From the NCBI GenBank assembly GCA_021740585.1, contig JAIOZM010000034.1:1-41991 (forward strand): a DNA stretch of 41,991 bases. The letters run 5' to 3'. The notes under the pieces were generated by a model that saw only the letters and a list, made by a program, of their open reading frames with translations, was not told where the DNA came from and did no database searches. This DNA is from Bacteroidales bacterium (GTDB lineage Bacteria > Bacteroidota > Bacteroidia > Bacteroidales > GCA-2748055). The first letter of the stretch is position 1. Every line of letters begins with the position of its first letter. The position numbers were made by a program, and so were the translations under genes. Positions 9,050-16,776 of this stretch are shown here, one piece after another.

Positions 9050-11257
9050 ATGCGCAAGTTATTATCGTTTTTTATTTTAGCCCAATTTTCTTTGGTTAAT
9101 TATAGTCAGATAATTGCCGATCATAGTGTAGTTGATTTATACGATAAAATACCGCAACAATGGATAGACTCCGTAAAGACTATGTGGATGGTATATGCCG
9201 GTGAGTCCCATGCTGAAGCAATTAGGTATGGCCTTCCCGCATTAGAGGCGGACAATCCAGCCTACACGGTTAGTGTTATTGAGTCAGGAACACCTGAAGC
9301 ATTTACCACATCTAATTTGAGGATGTGTAATGCCGTTTGGGGGGATTATGGTCATTCGGAAGGATGGGTATGGAATAATTACGGAGAAGAAGATTGGTGG
9401 ACAAACTCAACAGCTGTAAACAGAATAAAAGCGGGTTTAACTTATTGTAATACTAATGGCCCTGCCTTAACGGCAATCGGCTTTGGTTGGTGTTGGGATG
9501 CAACAGACCAAGACTCAAGTTTTAATATTGATCCTGTATATGGAGTACATTGGTACGGCAGATCATTATTCAGCCCTGAAGGAGATAGATATTGGGGTAT
9601 AGATGATGATGATAATACCGTATCAGGTAATAGTGTAAATATGAATACTTATTTGGCCGCCACTCAGTCTTATATTGACTATTGTGCCGATAGTATTCCT
9701 ACCGCAATTTTTTTCACAACTGGCCCAGTAGATTTTGTTAGAAATACGCGGCCTATTATAGGAGACGAAGCGTTGTATCAAGGACATCTCAAATATGAAC
9801 ATATAAGAAATTATGTAGCTAAAGATGTGACAAGAATACTTTTTGATTACGCAGACATTTTATGTTATAATAATGCAGGTGAATTAGCAACTAAAACATG
9901 GAATGGTAACACATTTCCAACATTACATGATGATAATGATTGGCCAGCTAGTGGCTATACCGGACACATAGGAAAGGATGGAGCTGTTAGGCTTGCCAAA
10001 GCTATGTGGTGGTTGCTTGCCAGAATCGCTGGGTGGGATGGCAGTGTAGACGGCATAGACACAAGTCCCCCCTCAACCCCCACAACCCTCACCATAACCG
10101 CCTCAACCGCCTCCTCAGTAAGCATCTCCTGGAATGCCTCAACAGATAACATCGCAGTAACAGCTTATAACATTTACCGCGGAGGGAGCCTTCTTGGATC
10201 AACAAGCGAATTAACATACACCGACAACACTGTAGTTCCCTGTACCAATTATACCTACACCGTTTCTGCTTTGGATGCCGAGAATAATGAAAGCGCTCAA
10301 TCCTCCGGTGTATTGGTAAACAATGCGGTCCCTACCCCGCAAGCAACCTTAACACAACCCACCTGCTCTGTATATACCGGGACAATACAAATCACATCCC
10401 CCACCGGAACAGGTATAGAATATAGTATCAATTCAGGCACTACATGGAGTACAAGTACCAATTTTGCATTGTTGCCTGCCAATGCCACATATACGGTAAA
10501 CGTACGAAACACTACTGCTAATCCGGGCTGTGTGTCGAGCGCCAGCTTCACCATAAACCCGGTTCCGGCTTCACCATCAGCACCAACGGTGAGCTCTTCT
10601 ACTCCGGCAAATGTTTGTCCTGCAGTAACGGTAGATTTAACTTCCTTACTTACCAGTACAACGCCAACCGGAGGATCACTTTTTTATAAAACAGCAAATA
10701 ATATAATAAGCCTGAATGTCGCTAATCCAGCAGCTGTCGGAGCCGGCAGCTATTATCTGTTTTATCAGAATCAGGATGGGTGTTACAGTACAGGAACCGA
10801 AATTATTGTTGGCATAAATGCTTGTAACTTCCCCGATATTACCCCAACGGTTATTATCACTCCAAATATCAGTCATGGGATAACCAGTTTTAATATTTTT
10901 GTAAGGATTACAGAATTAAATTCAATAATTACCAATGGAAATATTGTTGTAAACATTCCCAGAGATTCCAGATGGGTGCTAAATGGTGGATATAATGCCG
11001 GCTTAACAATTTTAGAATCTACCCCCCTCAACAACAGCGATTGGAGCTATTCTTCTGATGCAACCAATCATATTTTTACCAGCTCTTCTCCTATACCGGG
11101 TGGGGGATTCTCAACCATTGGTTTTAGTATAACATTTAACCCAGATATCAACAGGGGTATTTATACCATAACTGCTCAGATTGAGTCCGGGGGTGGCGGG
11201 GAAGTTCGGGTGACTAATAATGTTGATTCTGAGAAATTGGATTATTTTCAGGAATAG
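9050..11257 (+). CDS. Secreted SGNH-like enzyme fused to FN3/Ig-like domains
   Basis: A 735-residue exported protein. The signal peptide ends near residue 20. Residues about 30-335 form an SGNH-like domain: MVYAGESHAEAIRYG (48-62, GxSH type block I with Ser53) and SGYTGHIGKDGAVRLAK with His306 as probable block V histidine. A fibronectin type III domain follows (about 345-425, IYRGGSLLGSTSELTYTDN). Next come a Cys-containing Ig/PKD-like module, a second one starting SAPTVSSSTPANVCP, and a C-terminal domain (593-735) ending NNVDSEKLDYFQE. The last two modules recur at the end of the protein at 12604-15720. No standard type A or B T9SS sorting domain is seen. The stop codon is followed within a few bases by the GGATTGC repeat field. 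Confidence 0.7.
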   Translation: MRKLLSFFILAQFSLVNYSQIIADHSVVDLYDKIPQQWIDSVKTMWMVYAGESHAEAIRYGLPALEADNPAYTVSVIESGTPEAFTTSNLRMCNAVWGDYGHSEGWVWNNYGEEDWWTNSTAVNRIKAGLTYCNTNGPALTAIGFGWCWDATDQDSSFNIDPVYGVHWYGRSLFSPEGDRYWGIDDDDNTVSGNSVNMNTYLAATQSYIDYCADSIPTAIFFTTGPVDFVRNTRPIIGDEALYQGHLKYEHIRNYVAKDVTRILFDYADILCYNNAGELATKTWNGNTFPTLHDDNDWPASGYTGHIGKDGAVRLAKAMWWLLARIAGWDGSVDGIDTSPPSTPTTLTITASTASSVSISWNASTDNIAVTAYNIYRGGSLLGSTSELTYTDNTVVPCTNYTYTVSALDAENNESAQSSGVLVNNAVPTPQATLTQPTCSVYTGTIQITSPTGTGIEYSINSGTTWSTSTNFALLPANATYTVNVRNTTANPGCVSSASFTINPVPASPSAPTVSSSTPANVCPAVTVDLTSLLTSTTPTGGSLFYKTANNIISLNVANPAAVGAGSYYLFYQNQDGCYSTGTEIIVGINACNFPDITPTVIITPNISHGITSFNIFVRITELNSIITNGNIVVNIPRDSRWVLNGGYNAGLTILESTPLNNSDWSYSSDATNHIFTSSSPIPGGGFSTIGFSITFNPDINRGIYTITAQIESGGGGEVRVTNNVDSEKLDYFQE

Positions 11258-11766
11258 AGAGGAATTGCGGATTGCGGATTTGGGATTGCGGAATGGGGGG
11301 AATTGCGGATTTCGGATTTGGGATTGCGGATTGGAAGACGATTGCGGATTGGGGATTGGGGATTGCGGATTGGAAGACGATTGCGGATTGCGGATTTGGG
11401 ATTGCGGATTGGAAGACGATTGCGGATTGCGGATTTGGGATTGCGGATTGGAAGAATTGCGGATTGCGGATTGCGGATTTAGGAATAGCATAGGTATTAA
11501 GTTATTCATTCTAAAATAAATTGTAAATGAACAAAAAACATCATTATAGAGAAAAACAAAAAATCCGAAATCTCAAATCCGAAATCCGAAATCATTTGGG
11601 AGGATTGCGGATTGCGGATTGTTGATTTCGGATTTAGGAATGGCACAGGATTGAGTTTTTAATTCTAAGAAAAAATATAAATTATACATAAATAAGCATT
11701 AAACATCAATAAGGAAAAAATACAAAAAAATCCGAAATCTCAAATCCGAAATCCGCAATTCCTATC
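11258..11766. repeat. GGATTGC / GAAATCC repeat field, left of the four-helix-bundle gene
   Basis: Begins 4 bp after a stop codon with about 30 heptamer-like units (GGATTGC, GGATTTG, GGATTGG) to 11480, including three copies of a segment of about 40 bp containing GGATTGGAAGACGATTGC. Two units of about 155 bp follow, each TAGGAAT, then an A-rich spacer, then inverted GAAATCC units. The junction is ATCATTTGGGAGGATTGC. The last inverted arm (11739-11764) stops 2 nt before the next ATG. Open reading frames through the units in every phase (SAIRNPQ-type) are composition artefacts. Confidence 0.9.
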
Positions 11767-12123
11767 ATGACAAAGGAAGAACTAAAAGATAGAACCAAAA
11801 AATTTGCCTTAATGATAATAAAACTGGTGGATGAGCTTCCGGATACTAGGGCTGGAAGAACAATTGGGAATCAGATAATCAGATCAGGAACCTCTGTTGG
11901 CGCAAATTATAGGGCGGCATGCAGAGCTCGAAGTCAGAGAGATTTCATCTCCAAAATAACAATTGTTGAGGAAGAATGTGACGAAACTCTATTTTGGCTT
12001 GAACTAATTGAAGAGTCTAATATGTTAAAAAAAGAAAAAATAAAGGATTTATTGAAAGAAGCAGACGAATTGACTGCTATTTTTACTGCATCGGGGAAAA
12101 CTGCTAGGCAAAATAATGGTTAG
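11767..12123 (+). CDS. Four helix bundle protein (23S rRNA IVS-type, PF05635/TIGR02436)
   Basis: A 118-residue, helix-rich cytoplasmic protein with the family core RSGTSVGANYRAACRARS (39-56) and EEECDETLFWLELIEES (68-84). This family was first met as the protein encoded by intervening sequences in the 23S rRNA genes of Leptospira and Coxiella, and its biochemical role is unknown. The gene is bracketed by a 26-bp inverted repeat with one mismatch: 11739-11764 and 12121-12146. The left arm ends 2 nt before the ATG, and the first three bases of the right arm are the TAG stop. No ribosome binding site is separable from the arm. Gene and arms thus form one unit, unlike its neighbours, which are secreted proteins. 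Identity is clear, function is not. Confidence 0.9.
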   Translation: MTKEELKDRTKKFALMIIKLVDELPDTRAGRTIGNQIIRSGTSVGANYRAACRARSQRDFISKITIVEEECDETLFWLELIEESNMLKKEKIKDLLKEADELTAIFTASGKTARQNNG

Positions 12124-12260
12124 GAATTGCGGATTGCGGATTTGAGATTGCGGATTGGAAGAATTGCGGATTGCGGATTGGAGGAATTTCGGATTGCGGA
12201 TTTGGGATTGCGGATTGGAAGAATTGCGGATTGCGGATTGGAGATTGCGGATTTTTTGAA
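12121..12260 (+). repeat. GGATTGC repeat field, right arm of the four-helix-bundle cassette
   Basis: Starts at the stop codon of the gene with TAGGAATTGCGGATTGCGG and runs through about 18 heptamer-like units, including a repeated block GGATTGGAAGAATTGCGG. The orientation is opposite to the arm left of the gene. Confidence 0.9.
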
Positions 12261-12340
12261 TGTCTTTTAATTAGAAAATTAAAGCGTTAAATAGAGATTA
12301 TTAAAAGAAAAAGATATACTAACGATTAACCACGAACCAA

Positions 12341-12435
12341 CTCCTCCCCTTTTCCTCGTGTCGCTGAAGCTTTAGGCGCCTACGCTAAAGCTACAGCGAA
12401 AGCGTGCGGAGGCACAAGGGGAAGGCCGGGAGGAG
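12341..12435. repeat. Palindromic element with CTCCTCCC ends
   Basis: CTCCTCCC at the left end is matched by GGGAGGAG at the right, and CTTTTCCTCGTG by CACAAGGGGAAG. The centre holds a second dyad, GAAGCTTTAGGCG/CGCTAAAGC. The GC-rich element interrupts a copy of the A-rich spacer unit whose remaining part appears near 12545. It is probably a miniature inverted-repeat element inserted in the repeat field. Confidence 0.6.
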
Positions 12436-12541
12436 ACAATTGTGCAGATTTTAATAAAGTCTAATAATTAGAAAAAAAACATGTTGGCCAAAGATTTACA
12501 TATATACCAAAGCAACTTAATTAAGAGCGAAACCATTGGAA

Positions 12542-12596
12542 TTTGCGACGGACCAAACAATCCGCAATCCACAATCCGAAATCCGCAATTCCTCCA
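12542..12596 (-). repeat. Inverted GAAATCC/GCAATCC arm before a start codon
   Basis: GACGGACCAAACAATCCGC, then GCAATCC/GAAATCC units, ending ATTCCTCC 8 bp before the ATG at 12604. It is therefore the translation-initiation region of the next gene. The same arrangement precedes the gene at 16777. Confidence 0.8.
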
Positions 12597-12603
12597 ATCA
12601 GCA

Positions 12604-15600
12604 ATGCTTCAAATCTTCCTCCTTACCCTCCTCCTCTTACTCAGCACTTCAATGCTTTCCGCCCAAAACCTCGACGGCAACTACAACCCCTACGTAAACA
12701 GCGGAACGATTAGTCCTTCACCATTATTACCCCTACAGGTAAATGGCACCGGAATTGTAAGTTTTAACATAGGGAATACCGGTAGCGATCCTTTGGAAAT
12801 CTTTACCGACCAGTTCATTACCCTAACCATTACTCTTTCGTTTGGTGAGCCTGATAATGTTGATCCGATTGCTGCTATTGGTGGGACTTCTAAGGATTAT
12901 TTTTCCTGGACATATAACGCCGGAACATATACCGCCATTCAGACTTCTGTAATTCCGGCAAATTCCTCCGGAACAATAACTATTGACTATAAGGTTACTT
13001 CAAACTCAGCTTCTCCAGGGTCAAATGGATTTAATGTTAACATTACTCCGGCTCCTTATCAAATTGGTATAAATAGTCAGGATGATGATCAGGTAAACTC
13101 TTATACTTATACTGAAATACGGGATTACGGCGATGCTCCTGCCGTTTATGGCTCTGCAGATCATACCATAGACTTTGAAAACTATTTGGGTGCTTTAGTG
13201 GACGGTGAATCCTCTTACCTGGCATCTGCTGCAGCTGATGGTGATGATTTAAGTGTTATGGATGATGAAGATGGTGTAATATTCCCGGCAACAATACATC
13301 AGGGTGAAAATATAAATATTAGCGTAACCGCTGTTGGACTAGGTCGCTTAAACGCATGGGTCGACTGGAATGGAGATGGCGACTTTTCTGATGCAGGTGA
13401 GCAGGTTGCTTCAAATGTTGTAGGGTCAGATGAAACTTTGAACCTGACTGTTACTGTGCCAACAGATGCAATTATTTCCGCTCCAACATTTGCCCGATTC
13501 AGATTTTCTCCGGGAACGCTCAGCTCAAGCACCGGTTCGGCCATTGGGGGTGAAGTGGAAGATTACCAACTTAACATTTTATGTGCCCCACCAATTCCAA
13601 CTCTTACTATCTCTGAAACCGATAGCTCCTATTGTGCCGGAACCAGTGTAATTTTTACAGCCGGTGGCGGTACAAGCTACGATTTCAGAATAGGTGGAGT
13701 GATAGCACAAACCGGGTCCTCAAACATTTTCACAACTAATTTATTAACCAATGGTCAGGTGGTAGATGTAATCGTTACCGATGCTATCGGGTGTCAGGCT
13801 ACATCTTCCGGGATAACTAATACCGTTTTTGCTCTACCTACCCCAACGCTCAGCAGTTCAGAAAACGATAATGCCTTCTGCCTGGGTTCCCCCGTAACAT
13901 TTACTGCCGGCGGTGGAACATTATACGACTTTAGAATAGACGAAGCCAGCGTTCAGACAGGGACCTCGAATACTTATATTACCAGTTCATTAGCCAATAA
14001 TCAGGTGCTTACCGTAATGGTTACTAATCTGGAGGGCTGCGATTCCTTATCAACAGGAATTACAAATACAGTCTACCCTCTTCCTGTCCCAACACTTACA
14101 AGCTCTGATGCCGATAGCGCATTCTGTGCCGGAACCAGTATAACATTCAGCGCCACAGGTGGAGTAAATTACGATTTTCGTGTAGATGATTTATCCCGAC
14201 AAAATAGTGGTTTAGCCAACTTTACTTTAAGCTCTCTCACCAATGGTCAGATTGTGGATGTTTTAGTTACCGACAACAATGGTTGTGAAGCTGTTTCTGG
14301 TGGAATTACGAATACTGTTTTTGAATTGCCAACCGTCAATGCAGGAACCGTTCTTTCTCCAATCTGTCAGGGCAGCACAACAGTTTCTCTGGGAGGAAGC
14401 GTGGGAGGCTCAGCAACAGGAGGATACTGGTCAAGCCCTCAGGGCGGTGTATTCAGTCCCGATTCGGCAAGCTTATCCGCTACCTGGACTCCGCCCGCTG
14501 GATATAGCGGCACGGCATCCTTAATCCTGACCTCTACAGGTGGCAATTGTGGATCTGTTTCATCCGGCAAAACTCAGCTTGTTAATCCAAATCCTCAGGT
14601 TATAATAACCGACCCTGCTGATGTTTGTTCTCCGTCAACTGTCGATCTTACCAATGCCTCCATAACAACCGGAAGCACTGCTGGATTAACCTACACGTAT
14701 TGGACCGATGCAGCAGCAACAACAAGCCTGTTAACTCCAACAGCAGCAACAGCTGGTACGTATTACCTATTGGGAACTCTGGCTTCTACCGGCTGCTCAG
14801 ATATTGCAGCTGTAACCGTTACAGTGAATCCAACTCCTACTGCCCCGGTTGTAGTGGTAACAGATAATTGCGACGGCACTTCAGTATTATCAACATCAGC
14901 CAGCGGATCCTTATTATGGAATACGGGTGCAACAACCTCTTCTATAACTGTAAATACGCCAGATATTTTCACCGTTAATACTACTATAGATGGCTGCACC
15001 AGCGCTGATGGCAGTGGTACTTCATCGCCAAATACAGCTCCGGCACCACCTGTGGTAAGTAGTTCTGTAATTGAAAATGTATGTCCGGAAATAACCGTAA
15101 ATATTTCAAGCCTGGTTAGCAGTATTATGCCAACAGGTGGATCAATAGTATATAAAACCACAAACGATCCATTGGGAGTGAATGTTTCCAATCCTGCTGC
15201 CGTTGGTTCAGGAAGCTATTATATATTCTATCAGAGTCAGGATGGATGCTACAGCAGCGGAACAGAGGTGGTTGCTACCATCAATAATTGTCCTCCGGAC
15301 CTTACCCCGACTCTAATAGTAAGTCCGAACATAATGCACGGCATTACCAGTTTCGATCTGATTGTGAAAGTTACTGAGCTAAATAATGAAAATACAAGTG
15401 GTGTAATTGTAGTTAATATTCCCAAAGATTCAAGATGGATATTAACCGATGGATATGTTCCCGGTCTCACTATTTTAGGATCAACCCCACTAAATAATAA
15501 TGATTGGAGCTATTCTCAGGACGCAATAAATCATATTTTCACCAGTTCTGCCGTTATTAACGGTGGGGGGTATTCAATATTTGGGTTCAGGGTTAGCTTT

Positions 15601-15720
15601 GATCCCGGAAACTCGCGGGGATTATATTCTATAACCTCTCAGCTTGTTTCAGGCGGGGGCGGAGAAGAACGGGTTAGTAATAATGTTGATTCGGAGAAGA
15701 TTGATTATTTTCAGGAATAA
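12604..15720 (+). CDS. Large secreted GEVED and Ig/PKD-like repeat protein
   Basis: 1038 residues from ATG 12604, chosen because it begins a strong signal peptide (MLQIFLLTLLLLLSTSMLSAQ); the 41 codons before it in frame are translated repeat DNA. Residues about 22-165 are a beta domain shared with the protein at 16777 (NGNYNPYVN-type start, LTITLSFGEPDN). A GEVED domain follows (about 170-324, DYGDAP ... WVDWNGDGDFSDAGEQ, a calcium-loop-like stretch, ... GGEVEDYQL). Then come three related modules of about 80 residues (YCAGTSVIFTAGGG, FCLGSPVTFTAGGG, FCAGTSITFSATGG), three other Ig/PKD-like modules, and the two C-terminal modules shared with the gene at 9050, ending NNVDSEKIDYFQE. It is probably an adhesin or surface-layer type protein. 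No enzyme domain is seen. Confidence 0.75.
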   Translation: MLQIFLLTLLLLLSTSMLSAQNLDGNYNPYVNSGTISPSPLLPLQVNGTGIVSFNIGNTGSDPLEIFTDQFITLTITLSFGEPDNVDPIAAIGGTSKDYFSWTYNAGTYTAIQTSVIPANSSGTITIDYKVTSNSASPGSNGFNVNITPAPYQIGINSQDDDQVNSYTYTEIRDYGDAPAVYGSADHTIDFENYLGALVDGESSYLASAAADGDDLSVMDDEDGVIFPATIHQGENINISVTAVGLGRLNAWVDWNGDGDFSDAGEQVASNVVGSDETLNLTVTVPTDAIISAPTFARFRFSPGTLSSSTGSAIGGEVEDYQLNILCAPPIPTLTISETDSSYCAGTSVIFTAGGGTSYDFRIGGVIAQTGSSNIFTTNLLTNGQVVDVIVTDAIGCQATSSGITNTVFALPTPTLSSSENDNAFCLGSPVTFTAGGGTLYDFRIDEASVQTGTSNTYITSSLANNQVLTVMVTNLEGCDSLSTGITNTVYPLPVPTLTSSDADSAFCAGTSITFSATGGVNYDFRVDDLSRQNSGLANFTLSSLTNGQIVDVLVTDNNGCEAVSGGITNTVFELPTVNAGTVLSPICQGSTTVSLGGSVGGSATGGYWSSPQGGVFSPDSASLSATWTPPAGYSGTASLILTSTGGNCGSVSSGKTQLVNPNPQVIITDPADVCSPSTVDLTNASITTGSTAGLTYTYWTDAAATTSLLTPTAATAGTYYLLGTLASTGCSDIAAVTVTVNPTPTAPVVVVTDNCDGTSVLSTSASGSLLWNTGATTSSITVNTPDIFTVNTTIDGCTSADGSGTSSPNTAPAPPVVSSSVIENVCPEITVNISSLVSSIMPTGGSIVYKTTNDPLGVNVSNPAAVGSGSYYIFYQSQDGCYSSGTEVVATINNCPPDLTPTLIVSPNIMHGITSFDLIVKVTELNNENTSGVIVVNIPKDSRWILTDGYVPGLTILGSTPLNNNDWSYSQDAINHIFTSSAVINGGGYSIFGFRVSFDPGNSRGLYSITSQLVSGGGGEERVSNNVDSEKIDYFQE

Positions 15721-15924
15721 GGGGAGGATTGCGGATTTGGGATTTGGGATTGCGGAATGAAAACGATTGCGGATTGCGGATTTGGGATTGCGGATTGAAG
15801 ACGATTGCGGATTGCGGATTTGGGATTGCGGATTTGGGATTGCGGATTGAAGACGATTGCGGATTGCGGATTTGGGATTGCGGATTTGGGATTGCGGATT
15901 GAAGACGATTGCGGATTGCGGATT
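15721..15924 (+). repeat. GGATTGC heptamer array after the stop codon
   Basis: Begins 4 bp after TAA. Three near-identical blocks of 63-66 bp, each made of GGATTGC and GGATTTG units around GGATTGAAGACGATTGC, end with GGATTTAGGAAT. The high identity between blocks suggests recent expansion. Confidence 0.9.
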
Positions 15925-16776
15925 TAGGAATATGGTGTTGTATGGAGTTTTTTATTATTATATAAAGTTTAAATTGTGCATAAAAAAACAAAAAACACCA
16001 GTATCAAGAAAAACTAAACAATCCGAAATCGAAATTCCGAAATCCGAAATAATTTGGGAAGATTGCGGATTGCGGATTTGGGATTGCGGATGGGAAGAAT
16101 TGCGGAATTCGGATTTGAGATTGCGGATTTAGGAATAACATAATTATTAAGTTATTAATTCTAAAATATTGATTAAAAAAGTAACTAAATATATAACAAA
16201 CATCTATCTGGCGATAGAGCAAACAATCCGAAATCGAAAATCCGAATTCCGAAATCATTTGGGAGGATTGCGGATTTAGGAATGATGCATTAATGAGTTT
16301 TTTATTCTAAGATGATGATTAAAAAAAGTTAATAAATATAGAACTAACATATATAATGCGATTGTGCAAACAATCCGAAATCGAAAATCCGAAATCCGAA
16401 ATCATTTGGGAAGATTGCGGATTATAGAAATGGCTTGGGATTGAGTTTTTTATTTTTAAAGAATAAATTGAACATATTAATAGAATAAATATTATTTAAG
16501 CGATGGACCAAAGAATCCGAAATCGAAATTCCGAAATCCGAAATAATTTGGGAAGATTGCGGATTGCGGATTTGGGATTTCGGAATTAGAAATGACACAG
16601 TATTGAGTTATTTATTTTAAGAAAATGATTAAAATAGTAAATAAATATAGAACTAACATCTATCCGACGATAGACCAAACAATCCGCAATCTAAAATCCG
16701 AATTCCGAAATCCTCTTCTTTCTGCGATAGACCAAACAATCCGAAATCCGAAATCCGAAATCCGAAATTCCGCCCT
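15925..16776. repeat. Five tandem composite repeat units of about 150-200 bp
   Basis: Units start at TAGGAAT or TAGAAAT at 15925, 16130, 16277, 16425 and 16587. Each runs: TAGGAAT, a spacer of about 90 bp with TTGAGTTTTTTATTCTAAG and AATAAATATAGAACTAACAT, GCGATAGACCAAACAATCC, inverted GAAATCC units, a CATTTGGGAAG junction, then forward GATTGCGG units. Forward and inverted arms can pair across each junction. The final inverted arm runs to within 10 bp of the ATG at 16777. Confidence 0.85.

Noticed and set aside
11111-11519. Small proteins rich in NPQS/IRNPQ or RIADLGLRIWDCG
   Set aside because: They are the heptamer repeats read through in several frames on both strands, with no signal for translation.
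11739-12146. rRNA intervening sequence in a 23S gene
   Set aside because: The encoded family fits, but no 23S rRNA sequence flanks the gene.
12481-12603. N-terminal extension of the large secreted protein
   Set aside because: The 41 codons are repeat DNA (NNPQSTIRNPQF) placed before a complete signal peptide starting at 12604.
14763-15191. Minus-strand 142-codon frame
   Set aside because: It is antisense to the Ig-like modules of the large secreted protein and is explained by its Thr/Val codon pattern.
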